A stretch of 64,000 bases of DNA from Clusia tigrina. Its lineage: Eukaryota > Arthropoda > Insecta > Diptera > Clusiidae. Below the pieces are notes generated by a model that was not told where the DNA came from, did not search any database, and was given only the letters and a program-made list of their open reading frames with translations. Positions 37,401 through 50,809 of this stretch are shown one piece after another (the stretch's first letter is position 1; the number at the start of each line of letters is the position of its first letter). Position numbers and translations under genes: made by a program. The stretch is from positions 316,644,289 to 316,708,288 of the forward strand of contig OV050030.1 of assembly GCA_920105625.2 (NCBI GenBank). Direction: 5' to 3'.

Positions 37401-38409
37401 TACGATATTTGCATGAGAAACATATGCAATGTGGGCACGTAAGCTTTTATGACGATTCTGTGACAGCGATTGTGGATCGTACATGTAAGAAAAGTGGCAC
37501 GATCGGTGACGACGAATTGCTTGCGGTGTTTTCCATGCCGCCCCCATGTCAAGCAACATATTATGGGAAACTTGCCCATTGAACGAGTGAATGTGGCCAC
37601 TCCATTCCCGACGAGTGGTGTAGACTTCTGTGGCTCTCTTATGAACGCTTCACTAAAAGCTACATTGCAGTATTCATATGTTTCGCAATTAAGGCTGTTC
37701 ATATGGAGGTGGTCTCTGACTTGTCGGCCAAGGGGTTTATCGCAGCACTCAAGCGGTTTTTCGCAAGCCGAGGCTTGTGCACAGTTTTTCTGCGACAGCG
37801 GCACAAATTTTGTAGGTGCTCGCCGTGAGCTGAAAGAGTTCATGGAAGCCTTTCACGAGCAGCAGTTATAAGGCGAAATATCGCAGTTTTGTGTCATCAG
37901 CAACATTGAATTTCGCCACATACCGGCGCGCTCCCACACTTTGGGGGATTGTGGGAGGCGGGGGTAAAATCTGCCAAATACCATTTGACTCGCATTTTAG
38001 GCGAGTCGTTTCTGACGGTTGAGAAACTGGTCCCTGTGGTTACAGAAATCGAGACAATACTAAACTCACGCCCAAGCAGTAATAACACCAGCACATTTCC
38101 TGACAGGTGGGCCTCTTATTGGCATTGCGAAGTCAACCGTCGACAACGAAAATATTTCGCTTTTGAACCGCTGGATGCGACTGACGGCCACAAAACAACA
38201 CTTTTGGCGGAAAGGTACAACGTACCAGAAGGCGACTTAGTGGTGGTTTCAGAGGGCAACCCTCCGCCTAAATTGTCGCAATAGTGACGAAAACCACAGC
38301 ACGTCAGGTGCGCGTGATCGACATAGAGACCAGAAATGGGTACATTCGGCGTGCGATACACAAGGTTGCATCGATACCAATGCCCGGATAAAGACGGTTG
38401 ATCTGTCGG
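34456..38409 (+). repeat. Monomer 8 (3954 bp), first right-subfamily copy
   Basis: YMDD at 35502. Second integrase Asp at 37794 with Ser in place of the following Asn. It has a single copy of the 45-bp unit, a 25-bp-class deletion beside the first integrase Asp (about 37643), and a 7-bp deletion that puts a stop in the C-terminal domain (about 38275). Nearly identical to monomer 10 at an offset of about 7921 bp. Confidence 0.94.
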
Positions 38410-41400
38410 GAGCTGCATCAAGGTCGCCGGCATATTGCGAATTGAAAAGCAAGTTATGAATATTTTAAGTATTTGGTTTAGAAAAATTGCTTTTGAAGTA
38501 CAAAACTTGTATGATACATTGTAAATTAAAAGTACGAAAACTGTTGGTATGCAATGTATTCTTTGCTGTATTTTACATATTATTGTAACAGTAAATCTTT
38601 TGCTAATTTTACATATTATAGTAACAGTAAAAGACATTTTTATTAAAAAAGCTAAGAATAAGAAGACTTGAAATTGAGAAAGCAATAAAGTCGGTCGCAA
38701 CCACCTAAATACAATAAGGTTTAAAGAATTTTCTTTCTTAATAATTAGTAGTGTGATTATTATTTTTTTTTATATTTCGGGAACGCAAAAACGATAGCGT
38801 CCTAATACTAAGCATGTTTTTTGCAGAGCACAAAGTAGCTTACAAATAGTAGACCACCTCATACCGCTTTTAAAAGTAATTATTTCAGATAAAGGAATCC
38901 CAACTTGGTCGTAGAAATGCACCAATATAATACAAAACAGGAGAAAGAACATTTAATGAAAATTTAATTTAGTAACGAAAAAAGCGTATGCGGAGTTGGT
39001 TAACGAGAATTTGCGGCTAGGACATATGGAAAAAGTAGACACATTGGATGTCGACAAGCTGAAGTATTTTTCGCTGCACCAACATGTGCTTCGTCTGGAG
39101 TTGCAGTTGTAAAATTAGCAGCGACTTACATATGTCTGAACGACGTGATGATGAAGGGGTCTGTAGTGCAAGATGACTTACTGTCCATCATGCTGTGCTT
39201 TCGATGTTACGATGTTGCGTTAACTCCCGACCTGACGAAAATGGATCGTCAGGCGGGGTGGCTTATGGAAGAAGACCTATCAGGCGATTTTGTGGAGACG
39301 ATCTAGTGAGGAGAAAATGGAGGCGTGCCGGCTGCTAATGATCACATATTGAACTGAGTCAGCTACACACGCTGCTTAAAACAGTTGGGCGAAGATAATG
39401 CTAACATGTTTTCATTGGCATCGCAGAAAATGCAGTCCGAATTTTATATGGATGATTTCATTAGTGGAGCTGATACCGAAGAAGAGTTATTTGAAATCTA
39501 CGCGGACGTGTCAACCTTCACAAACTCCCCAAATTTTACACTACGCAAGTGGCATTCAAACAATAACAGTTTCCTGCGGCAGGTGCCAAAAGCAGAAAAA
39601 AAGAAGCTGCGTGTTAACGATACCGAAATCATCAAAACGCTTGGCATTATTTGTTAGTCAGCATCAGACTTGTTCAGGTATGTTTGGCCAGATATATTGT
39701 TGTATTGTCGGAAATGTCGACTTTGTTTGATTCCCTTGGTCATAGTAAAGGCGAAGATTTGCCTGCAAGACCTGTGGATTCAAAATGTAGCTTGGGATGA
39801 GTCATTACCCATGCAGCTCCACAGACAATGGACTGAGTTTCGTAACAAGTTGAAAGCGATGCAAGAGGTCAAGGTTACGAGTCATATTTTAAGCGCAAAA
39901 AACTTCGCAAGAAAAGAAATGCACGGGTTCGCTTATGCTTCATAGCGGGCCTACGGCTGCTACCTCTACGCGCGCTCAATCGAGGATGATAATGGGGTGT
40001 TTCGTGCAATTGTGGAGTGCAAAATCAAGAGTTACACCCCTCAAAACAAAATTATTGCCCAGATTGTAGCTCATGTCAAGTAACCTGCTGTCTATATTGG
40101 CGGAAAAGACACAAGCGAATTTTCTCCATTCAACTTGATGCGCTGTATCTGTGGAGCGACTCGGAGATAGTGCTCGAGTGGCTGAGGGCGCATCCTTCGA
40201 CTTGTACTCTTTCGTTTCCAACAGGGTGGCCAAGATCCAGGAGGCAACTAAATTAACAATTTGGTGACATGTTTCTTCTCGACGAAATCCCCCATATATC
40301 ATATCCAGAGGTGTGTATGTTGACGAATTACTAAACTCTTTCTGGTTCTCAGGTCCACCATTCTTAAGGAACTCCTGTGACCAGTGGCCATCCAATAAGG
40401 TATGCTAAAAGCCAGCTGAAGTCATTGAAAACGGCGGATTGCTGCGAATCAAGATAACCCTTTTTCGGTTGGGTAATGCTAGACGAAGCGTTAATTCGTA
40501 TTGTATATTATTGCTGCACCACTACTTCGGCAGAGAGTACAGAGAGCTACAAAGAAAGGGCGAAGTGCACTCATCAAGCGAGGTGACGGGCAGTGAGTGT
40601 TTGCATCCAAAGCTGCCATTATGGTATGTATCGCCAGAGAGATCGCTTATCGCTATTAGCTGCGTCTACCAGTTGACATCTACATAAAGTATAAATGTGT
40701 GGAGATATTCTAACGAACCCATCAATTTTGAACAGACATTTACCTTATGTTATTGCGAAGGCTGTAAGATAACCCAGCCGATAGATGTGGCGAACTTTCG
40801 TTTGCCGAAATGTTTCCTATAATTTTGAGGCGTGAACGCTGAGCAGGGAAAAATAAATGTCTATTGCAGAGGTCTCTGTGCAAAATTATTATAGAAATCA
40901 GCGCTTCTTATATATTAAAATCTTACTCTAATTTTGTATACCAGAACATAATGATTTGTGTTCAATACTTATCCTAAATCATATGCGAAATATGAAAACA
41001 ATTGCCGCACACATGCATTGGTCTGCAATTGCGTGTGGTCGGCATATTTTTGGGTTCAATGCATTTCTGGCCTTCGCACCAAATGCCGGCTATACATAGC
41101 GTCAGTTGATCCGCCGCTTTGGCTTGTGCCGTGTTGGCTTTGTTGTAAAGTGCTTGCATGTGCGGTACGCTTGACGTGAGGGAGTGTAGGTTGAAATGCA
41201 TTGTAGTATTTTGGGTACACTACACCATGGCGTCGATATTCTGTGAGCAGGATGCCGTTTACAGAATGCAAGCTTGCCGTATGTTGAAAAATATACTGTT
41301 TTGCTACCTGTCGACAGTAATTTCGTTCGTTGCTATGTACGATATTTGCATGAGAAACATATGCAATGTGGGCACGTAAGCTTTTATGACGATTTTGTGA

Positions 41401-42377
41401 CAGCGATTGTGGATCGTTCATGTAAGAAAAGTGGCACGATCGGTGACGACGAATTGCTTGCGGTGTTTTCCATGCCGCCCCCATGTCAAGCAACAAATTA
41501 TGGGAAACTTGCCCATTGAACGAGTAAATGTGGCCAGGCCATTCACAACGAGTGGTGTGTAGACTTCTGTGGCTCTCTTATGACTACGTACAAGCTTAGG
41601 GGAGAACACTTCACTAAAAGCTACATTGCAGTATTCATATGTTTCGCAACTAGGGCTGTTTATATGGGGGTGGTCTCTGACTTGTCGGCCAATGGGTTTA
41701 TCGCAGCACTCAAGCGGTATTTCCCAAGCCGAGGCTTGTGCACAGTTTTTCTGCGACAATGGCACACATTTTGTAGGTGCTCGCCGTGAGCTGAAAGAGT
41801 TCAGGGAAGCCTTTCACGAGCAGCAGTTACAAGGCGAAATATCGCAGTTTTGTGTCATCAGCAACATTGACTTTCGCCACATACCGGCGCGCTCCCACAC
41901 TTTGGGGGACTGTGGGAGGCGGGGGTAAAATCTGCCAAATACCATTTGACTCGCATTTTAGGCGAGTCGTTTCTGACGCTTGAGAAACTGTTCCCTGTGG
42001 TTACAGAAATCGAGACAATACTAAACTCACGCCCAAGCAGTAATAACACCAGCCCATTTCCTGACAGGTGGGCCTCTTATTGGCATTGCGAAGTCAACCG
42101 TCGACAACGAAAATATTTCGCTTTTGAACCGCTGGATGCGACTGACGGCCACAAAACAACACTTTTGGCGGAAAGGTGCAACGCACCAGAAGGCGACTTA
42201 GTGTTGGTGTCAGAGGGCAACCTGCCGCCTAAATTGTGGCTACTCGCAATAGTGACGAAAACCACAGCACGTCAGGTGCGCGTGATCGACATAGAGACCA
42301 GAAATGGGTACATTCGGCATGCGATACACAAGGTTGCATCGATACCAATGCCCGGATAAAGACGGTTGATCTGTCGG
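38410..42377 (+). repeat. Monomer 9 (3968 bp), divergent right-side copy
   Basis: YMDD at 39445 and second integrase Asp at 41755. It lacks both marker deletions of monomer 8. A 15-bp-class deletion in the (L-D-S)-L-G block (about 39738) is private. The integrase Glu to the end of pol is one open frame (41946-42359). Its last 200 bp share GCAACGCACC with monomer 14, so these two tails are related although the copies are 21 kb apart. Confidence 0.93.
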
Positions 42378-45300
42378 GAGCTGCATCAAGGTCGCCGGCA
42401 TATTGCGAATTGAAAAGCAAGTTATGAATATTTTAAGTATTTGCTTTAGAAAAATTGCTTTTGAAGTACAAAACTTGTATGATACATTGTAAATTAAAAG
42501 TACGAAAACTTTTGGTATGCAATGTATTCTTTGCTGTATTTTACATATTATTGTAACAGTAAATCTTTTGCTAATTTTACATATTATAGTAACAGTAAAA
42601 GACTTTTTATTAAAAAAGCTAAGAATAAGAAGACTTGAAATTGAGAAAGCAATAAAGTCGGTCGCAACCACCTAAATACAATAAGGTTTAAAGAATTTTC
42701 TTTCTTAATAATTAGTAGTGTGATTATTATTTTTTTTTATATTTCGGGAACGCAAAAACGATTGCGTCCTAATACTAAGCATGTTTTTTGCAGAGCACAA
42801 CGTAGCTTACAAATAGTAGACCACCTCATACCGCTTTTAAAAGTAATTGTTCCAGATAAAGGAATCCCAACTTGGACGTAAAAATGCACCAACACAATAA
42901 AAAATGTCTTAACAAAACAGGAGGGTGAACACATTTAATGAAAATTTAATTTAGTAACGAAAAAGCGTATGCGGAGTTGGTTAACGAGAATTTGCGGCTA
43001 GGACATATGGAAAAAGTAGACACATTGGATGTCGGCAAGCTGAAGAATTTTTCGCTGCATCAACATGTGCTTCGTCCGGAGTTGCAGTTGTAAAACTAGC
43101 AATGACTTATGTCTGAACGACGTGATGATGAAGGGGACTATCGGGCCAGATGACTGTCCATCATGCTGTGCTTTCGATGTTACGATGTTGCGTTAACTCC
43201 CGACCTGACGAAAATGGATCGTCAGGCGGGGTGGCTTATGGAAGAAGACAACAACTATCACGCGATTTTCTGGAGACGATCTAGTGAGGAGAAAATGGAG
43301 GCGTGCCGGCTGCTAATGATCACATATGGAACTGAAGCAGCTACACACGCTGCTTGAAACAGTTGGGTGAAGATAATGCTAAGATGTTTTCATTGGCATC
43401 GCAGAAAATGCAGTCCGATTTTTATATGGATGATTTCATTAGTGGAGCTGATACCGAAGAAGAGTTATTTGAAATCTACGCGGACGTGTCAACCTTCACA
43501 AACTCCCCAAATTTTACACTACGCAAGTGGCATTCAAACAATAACAGTTTCCTGCGGCAGGTGCCAGAAACCGAAAAAAAGCTGCGTGTTAACGATACCG
43601 AAATCATCAAAACGCTTGGCATTATTTGTTAGTCAGCATCGGACTTGTTCAGGTATGTTTGGCCAGATATATTGTTGTATTGTCGGAAATGTCGACTTTG
43701 TTTGATTCCCTTGGACTACTGAGTCCGGTCATAGTAAAGGCGAAGATTTGCCTGCAAGACCTGAGGATTCAAAATGTAGCTTGGGATTAGTCATTACCCA
43801 TGCAGCACCACAGACAATGGACTGAGTTTCGTAACAAGTTGAAAGCGATGCAAGAGGTCAAGGTTACGAGTCATATTTTAAGCGCAAAAAACTTCGCAAG
43901 AAAAGAAATGCACGGGTTCGCTGATGCTTCATAGCGGGCCTACGGCTGCTGCCTCTAGTCGCGCTCAATCGAGGATGATAATGGGGTCTTTCGTGCAATT
44001 GTGGAGTGCAAAATCAAGAGTTACACCCCTCAAAACAAAATCATTGCCCAGATTGGAGCTCATGTCAACTAACCTGCTGTCTATATTGGTGGAAAACACA
44101 CAAGCGAATTTTCGCCATTCAACTTGGTGCGCTGTATCTGTGGAGCGACTCGGAGATAGTGCTCGAGTGGCTGAGGGCGCATCCATCGACTTGTACTGTT
44201 TCGTTTCCAACAGGGTGGGCCAAGATCCAGGAGGCAACTAAATTAACAATTTGGGGACATGTTTCTTCTCGACGAAATCCCCCATATATCATATCCAGAG
44301 GTGTGTATGTTGACGAATTACTAAACTCTTTCTGGTTCTCAGGTCCACCATTCTTAAGGAAGTCCTGTGACCAGTGGCCAACCAATAAGGTATGCAAAAA
44401 GCCAGCTGAAGTCATTGAAAACGGCGGATTGCTGCGGAACAAGATAACCCTTTTTCGGTTGGTTAATGCTAGACGAAGCGTTAATTCGTATTGTATATTA
44501 TTGCAGCACCACTACTTCGGCAGAGAGTACAGAGAGCTACAAAGAAAGGGCGAAGTGCACTCATCAAGCGAGGTGACGGGCAGTGAGTGTTTGCATCCAA
44601 AGCTGCCATTATGGTATGTCTCGCCAGAGAGATCGCTTATCGCTATTAGCTGCGCCTACCAGTTGACATCTACATAAAGTATAAATGTATGGAGATATTC
44701 TAACGAACCCATCAATTTTGAACAGACATTATGTTACTGCGAAGGCTGTAAGATAACCCAGCCGACAGATGTGGCGAACTTTCGTTTGCCGAAATGTTTC
44801 CTATAATTTTGAGGCGTGAACGCTGAGCAGGGAAAAATAAATGTCTATTGCTGAGGTCTCTGTTCAAAATTATTATAGAAATCAGCGCTTCTTATATATT
44901 AAAATTTTACTCTAATTTTGTATACCAGAACATAATTATTTGTGTTTAATACTTATCCTAAATCATATGCGAAATATGAAAACAATTGCCGCACACATGG
45001 ATTGGTCTGCAATTGCGTGTGGTCGGCATATTTTTGGATTCAATGCATTTCTGGTCTTCGCACCAAATGCCCGCTATACATAGCGTCAGTTGATCCGCCG
45101 CTTTGGCTTGTGCCGTGTTGGCTGTGTTGTAAAGTGCTTGCATGTGCGGTACGCTTGACGTGAGGGAGTGTAGGTTCAAATGCATTGTAGTATTTTGGGT
45201 ACACTACACCATGGCGTCGATATTCTGTGAGCAGGATGCCGTTTACAGACTGCAAGCTTGCCGTATGTTGAAAAATATACTGTTTTGCTACCTGTCGACA

Positions 45301-46327
45301 GTAATTTCGTTCGTTGCTATGTACGATATTTGCATGAGAAACATATGCAATGTGGGCACGTAAGCTTTTATGACGATTCTGTGACAGCGATTGTGGATCG
45401 TACATGTAAGAAAAGTGGCACGATCGGTGACGACGAATTGCTTGCGGTGTTTTCCATGCCGCCCCCATGTCAAGCAACATATTATGGGAAACTTGCCCAT
45501 TGAACGAGTGAATGTGGCCACTCCATTCCCGACGAGTGGTGTAGACTTCTTTGGCTCTCTTATGAACGCTTCACTAAAAGCTACATTGCAGTATTCATAT
45601 GTTTCGCAACTAAGGCTGTTCATATGGAGGTGGTCTCTGACTTGTCGGCCAAGGGGTTTATCGCAGCACTCAAGCGGTTTTTCGCAAGCCGAGGCTTGTG
45701 CACAGTTTTTCTGCGACAGCGGCACAAATTTTGTAGGTGCTCGTGAGCTGAAAGAGTTCATGGAAGCGTTTCACGAGCAGCAGTTATAAGGCGAAATATC
45801 GCAGTTTTGTGTCATCAGCAACATTGACTTTCGCCACATACCGGCGCGCTCCCACACTTTGGGGGATTGTGGGAGGCGGGGGTAAAATCTGCCAAATACC
45901 ATTTGACTCGCATTTTAGGCGAGTCGTTTCTGACGGTTGAGAAACTGGTCCCTGTGGTTACAGAAATCGAGACAATACTAAACTCACGCCCAAGCAGTAA
46001 TAACACCAGCACATTTCCTGACAGGTGGGCCTCTTATTGGCATTGCGAAGTCAACCGTCGACAACGAAAATATTTCGCTTTTGAACCGCTGGATGCGACT
46101 GACGGCCACAAAACAACACTTTTGGCGGAAAGGTACAACGTACCAGAAGGCGACTTAGTGGTGGTTTCAGAGGGCAACCCTCCGCCTAAATTGTCGCAAT
46201 AGTGACGAAAACCACAGCACGTCAGGTGCGCGTGATCGACATAGAGACCAGAAATGGGTACATTCGGCGTGCGATACACAAGGTTGCATCGATACCAATG
46301 CCCGGATAAAGACGGTTGATCTGTCGG
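42378..46327 (+). repeat. Monomer 10 (3950 bp), twin of monomer 8
   Basis: YMDD at 43423 and second integrase Asp at 45715. Both marker deletions are present (45562 and 46193). Private changes include a 3-bp loss in GCTCGTGAGC (about 45740) and two substitutions in the RNase H region relative to monomer 8. Confidence 0.94.
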
Positions 46328-49300
46328 GAGCTGCATCAAGGTCGCCGGCATATTGCGAATTGAAAAGCAAGTTATGAATATTTTAAGTATTTGGTTTAGA
46401 AAAATTGCTTTTGAAGTACAAAACTTGTATGATACATTGTAAATTAAAAGTACGAAAACTTTTGGTATGCAATGTATTCTTTGCTGTATTTTACATATTA
46501 TTGTAACAGTAAATCTTTTGCTAATTTTACATATTATAGTAACAGTAAAAGACATTTTTATTAAAAAAGCTAAGAATAAGAAGACTTGAAATTGAGAAAG
46601 CAATAAAGTCGGTCGCAACCACCTAAATACAATAAGGTTTAAAGAATTTTCTTTCTTAATAATTAGTAGTGTGATTATTATTTTTTTGTATATTTCGGGA
46701 ACGCAAAAACGATAGCGTCCTAATACTAAGCATGTTTTTTGCAGAGCACAATGTAGCTTACAAATAGTAGACCACCTCATACCGCTTTTAAAAGTAATTG
46801 TTCCAGATAAAGGAATCCCAACTTGGACGTAAAAATGCACCAACACAATAAAAAATATTTAACAAAACAGGAGGGAGAACATTTAATGAAAATTTAATTT
46901 AGTAACGAAAAAGCGTATGCGGAGTTGGTTAACGAGAATTTGCGGCTAGGACATATGGAAAAAGTAGACACATTGGATGTCGGCAAGCTGAAGAATTTTT
47001 CGCTGCATCAACATGTGCTTCGTCCGGTGTTGCAGTTGTAAAACTAGCAATGACTTATGTCTGAACGACGTGATGATGAAGGGGACTATCGGGCCAGATG
47101 ACTGTCCATCATGCTGTGCTTTCGATGTTACGATGTTGCGTTAACTCCCGACCTGACGAAAATGGATCGTCAGGCGGGGTGGCTTATGGAAGAAGACAAC
47201 AACTATCACGCGATTTTCTGGAGACGATCTAGTGAGGAGAAAATGGAGGCGTGCCGGCTGCTAATGATCACATATGGAACTGAAGCAGCTACACACGCTG
47301 CTTGAAACAGTTGGGTGAAGATAATGCTAAGATGTTTTCATTGGCATCGCAGAAAATGCAGTCCGATTTTTATATGGATGATTTCATTAGTGGAGCTGAT
47401 ACCGAAGAAGAGTTATTTGAAATCTACGCGGACGTGTCAACCTTCACAAACTCCCCAAATTTTACACTACGCAAGTGGCATTCAAACAATAACAGTTTCC
47501 TGCGGCAGGTGCCAGAAACCGAAAAAAAGCTGCGTGTTAACGATACCGAAATCATCAAAACGCTTGGCATTATTTGTTAGTCAGCATCGGACTTGTTCAG
47601 GTATGTTTGGCCAGATATATTGTTGTATTGTCGGAAATGTCGACTTTGTTTGATTCCCTTGGACTACTGAGTCCGGTCATAGTAAAGGCGAAGATTTGCC
47701 TGCAAGACCTGTGGATTCAAAATGTAGCTTGGGATTAGTCATTACCTATGCAGCACCACAGACAATGGACTGAGTTTCGTAACAAGTTGAAAGCGATGCA
47801 AGAGATCAAGGTTACGAGTCATATTTTAAGCGCAAAAAACTTCGCAAGAAAAGAAATGCACGGGTTCGCTGATGCTTCATAGCGGGCCTACGGCTGCTGC
47901 CTCTAGTCGCGCTCAATCGAGGATGATAATGGGGTCTTTCGTGCAATTGTGGAGTGCAAAATCAAGAGTTACACCCCTCAAAACAAAATCATTGCCCAGA
48001 TTGGAGCTCATGTCAACTAACCTGCTGTCTATATTGGTGGAAAAGACACAAGCGAATTTTCGCCATTCAACTTGATGCGCTGTATCTGTGGAGCGACTCG
48101 GAGATAGTGCTCGAGTGGCTGAGGGCGCATCCATCGACTTGTACTGTTTCGTTTCCAACAGGGTGGGCCAAGATCCAGGAGGCAACTAAATTAACAATTT
48201 GGGGTCATGTTTCTTCTCGACGAAATCCCCCATATATCATATCCAGAGGTGTGTATGTTGACGAATTACTAAACTCTTTCTGGTTCTCAGGTCCACCATT
48301 CTTAAGGAAGTCCTGTGACCAGTGGCCAACCAAGAAGGTATGCAAAAAGCCAGCTGAAGTCATTGAAAACGGCGGATTGCTGCGGAGCAAGATAACCCTT
48401 TTTCGGTTGGTTAATGCTAGACGAAGCGTTAATTCGTATTGTATATTATTGCAGCACCACTACTTCGGCAGAGAGTACAGAGAGCTACAAAGAAAGGGCG
48501 AAGTGCACTCATCAAGCGAGGTGACGGGCAGTGAGTGTTTGCATCCAAAGCTGCCATTATGGTATGTATCGCCAGAGAGATCGCTTATCGCTATTAGCTG
48601 CGCCTACCAGTTGACATCTACATAAAGTATAAATGTATGGAGATATTCTAACGAACCCATCAATTTTGAACAGACATTATGTTACTGCGAAGGCTGTAAG
48701 ATAACCCAGCCGACAGATGTGGCGAACTTTCGTTTGCCGAAATGTTTCCTATAATTTTGAGGCGTGAACGCTGAGCAGGGAAAAATAAATGTCTATTGCT
48801 GAGGTCTCTGTTCAAAATTATTATAGAAATCAGCGCTTCTTATATATTAAAATTTTACTCTAATTTTGTATACCAGAACATAATTATTTGTGTTTAATAC
48901 TTATCCTAAATCATATGCGAAATATGAAAACAATTGCCGCACACATGGATTGGTCTGCAATTGCGTGTGGTCGGCATATTTTTGGATTCAATGCATTTCT
49001 GGTCTTCGCACCAAATGCCCGCTATACATAGCGTCAGTTGATCCGCCGCTTTGGCTTGTGCCGTGTTGGCTGTGTTGTAAAGTGCTTGCATGTGCGGTAC
49101 GCTTGACGTGAGGGAGTGTAGGTTCAAATGCATTGTAGTATTTTGGGTACACTACACCATGGCGTCGATATTCTGTGAGCAGGATGCCGTTTACAGACTG
49201 CAAGCTTGCCGTATGTTGAAAAATATACTGTTTTGCTACCTGTCAACAGTAATTTCGTTCGTTGCTATGTACGATATTTGCATGAGAAACATATGCAATG

Positions 49301-50277
49301 TGGGCACGTAAGCTTTTATGACGATTCTGTGACAGCGATTGTGGATCGTACATGTAAGAAAAGTGGCACGATCGGTGACGACGAATTGCTTGCGGTGTTT
49401 TCCATGCCGCCCCCATGTCAAGCAACATATTATGGGAAACTTGCCCATTGAACGAGTGAATGTGGCCACTCCATTCCCGACGAGTGGTGTAGACTTCTGT
49501 GGCTCTCTTATGAACGCTTCACTAAAAGCTACATTGCAGTATTCATATGTTTCGCAACTAAGGCTGTTCATATGGAGGTGGTCCCTGACTTGTCGGCCAA
49601 GGGGTTTATCGCAGCACTCAAGCGGATTTTCGCAAGCCGAGGCTTGTGCACAGTTTTTCTGCGACAGCGGCACAAATTTTGTAGGTGCTCGCCGTGAGCT
49701 GAAAGAGTTCATGGAAGCCTTTCACGAGCAGCAGTTATAAGGCGAAATATCGCAGTTTTGTGTCATCAGCAACATTGACTTTCGCCACATACCGGCGCGC
49801 TCCCACACTTTGGGGGATTGTGGGAGGCGGGGGTAAAATCTGCCAAATACCATTTGACTCGCATTTTAGGCGAGTCGTTTCTGACGGTTGAGAAACTGGT
49901 CCCTGTGGTTACAGAAATCGAGACAATACTAAACTCACGCCCAAGCAGTAATAACACCAGCACATTTCCTGACAGGTGGGCCTCTTATTGGCATTGCGAA
50001 GTCAACCGTCGACAACGAAAATATTTCGCTTTTGAACCGCTGGATGCGACTGACGGCCACAAAACAACACTTTTGGCGGAAAGGTACAACGTACCAGAAG
50101 GCGACTTAGTGGTGGTTTCAGAGGGCAACCCTCCGCCTAAATTGTCGCAATAGTGACGAAAACCACAGCACGTCAGGTGCGCGTGATCGACATAGGACCA
50201 GAAATGGGTACATTCGGCGTGCGATACACAAGGTTGCATCGATACCAATGCCCGGATAAAGACGGTTGATCTGTCGG
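46328..50277 (+). repeat. Monomer 11 (3950 bp)
   Basis: YMDD at 47371 and second integrase Asp at 49663. Both marker deletions present (49510 and 50144). Very close to monomers 10 and 12. Confidence 0.94.
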
Positions 50278-50447
50278 GAGCTGCATCAAGGTCGCCGGCA
50301 TATTGCGAATTGAAAAGCAAGTTATGAATATTTTAAGTATTTGGTTTAGAAAAATTGCTTTTGAAGTACAAAACTTGTATGATACATTGTAAATTAAAAG
50401 TACGAAAACTTTTGGTATGCAATGTATTCTTTGCTGTATTTTACATA

Positions 50448-50671
50448 CAGTGACTCACACTGAAAATGGTCCACTTGTAACCACACACTTTAGAGCGTAA
50501 AATGTCTAAGAAATCGATATGTAAATAAAAAAGTAAAAATGCCAAAGTTGTTAGTTTGTTGTATTTTAATAAAAAAACATAAAAAAATTTATTAATTCCA
50601 TAACATTTTTCAAAAGATTAACATTGAACGAAATAAAAGAAAAATTCAGGTCACAGTGAAAATGGTCCACT
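50448..50671 (+). repeat. Left terminal inverted repeat of the Tc1/S-like element
   Basis: 224 bp. The transposase-binding direct repeats are CACACTGAAAATGGTCCACT (50456-50475) and CACAGTGAAAATGGTCCACT (50652-50671). Differences from the right arm are single bases near 50460, 50494, 50594, 50617 and 50650. Confidence 0.92.
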
Positions 50672-50809
50672 GTGCAGAACTACGATAAATAACGGATCTT
50701 TTTCATATTCCCTTATTTGTTTTGTTCTGTTTACCTTTATTTACACTTGTGCATTGAAGCAAACACAGTTTAGATCGATTCCTTCAGTTGTTTATCTATA
50801 AATTTGAGG

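Noticed and set aside
46034..46846. Minus-strand open frame of 270 codons spanning a monomer junction
   Set aside because: It is antisense to the pol C-terminal domain and the AT-rich tail. Similar frames in other monomers are cut at different points. No domain is recognisable.
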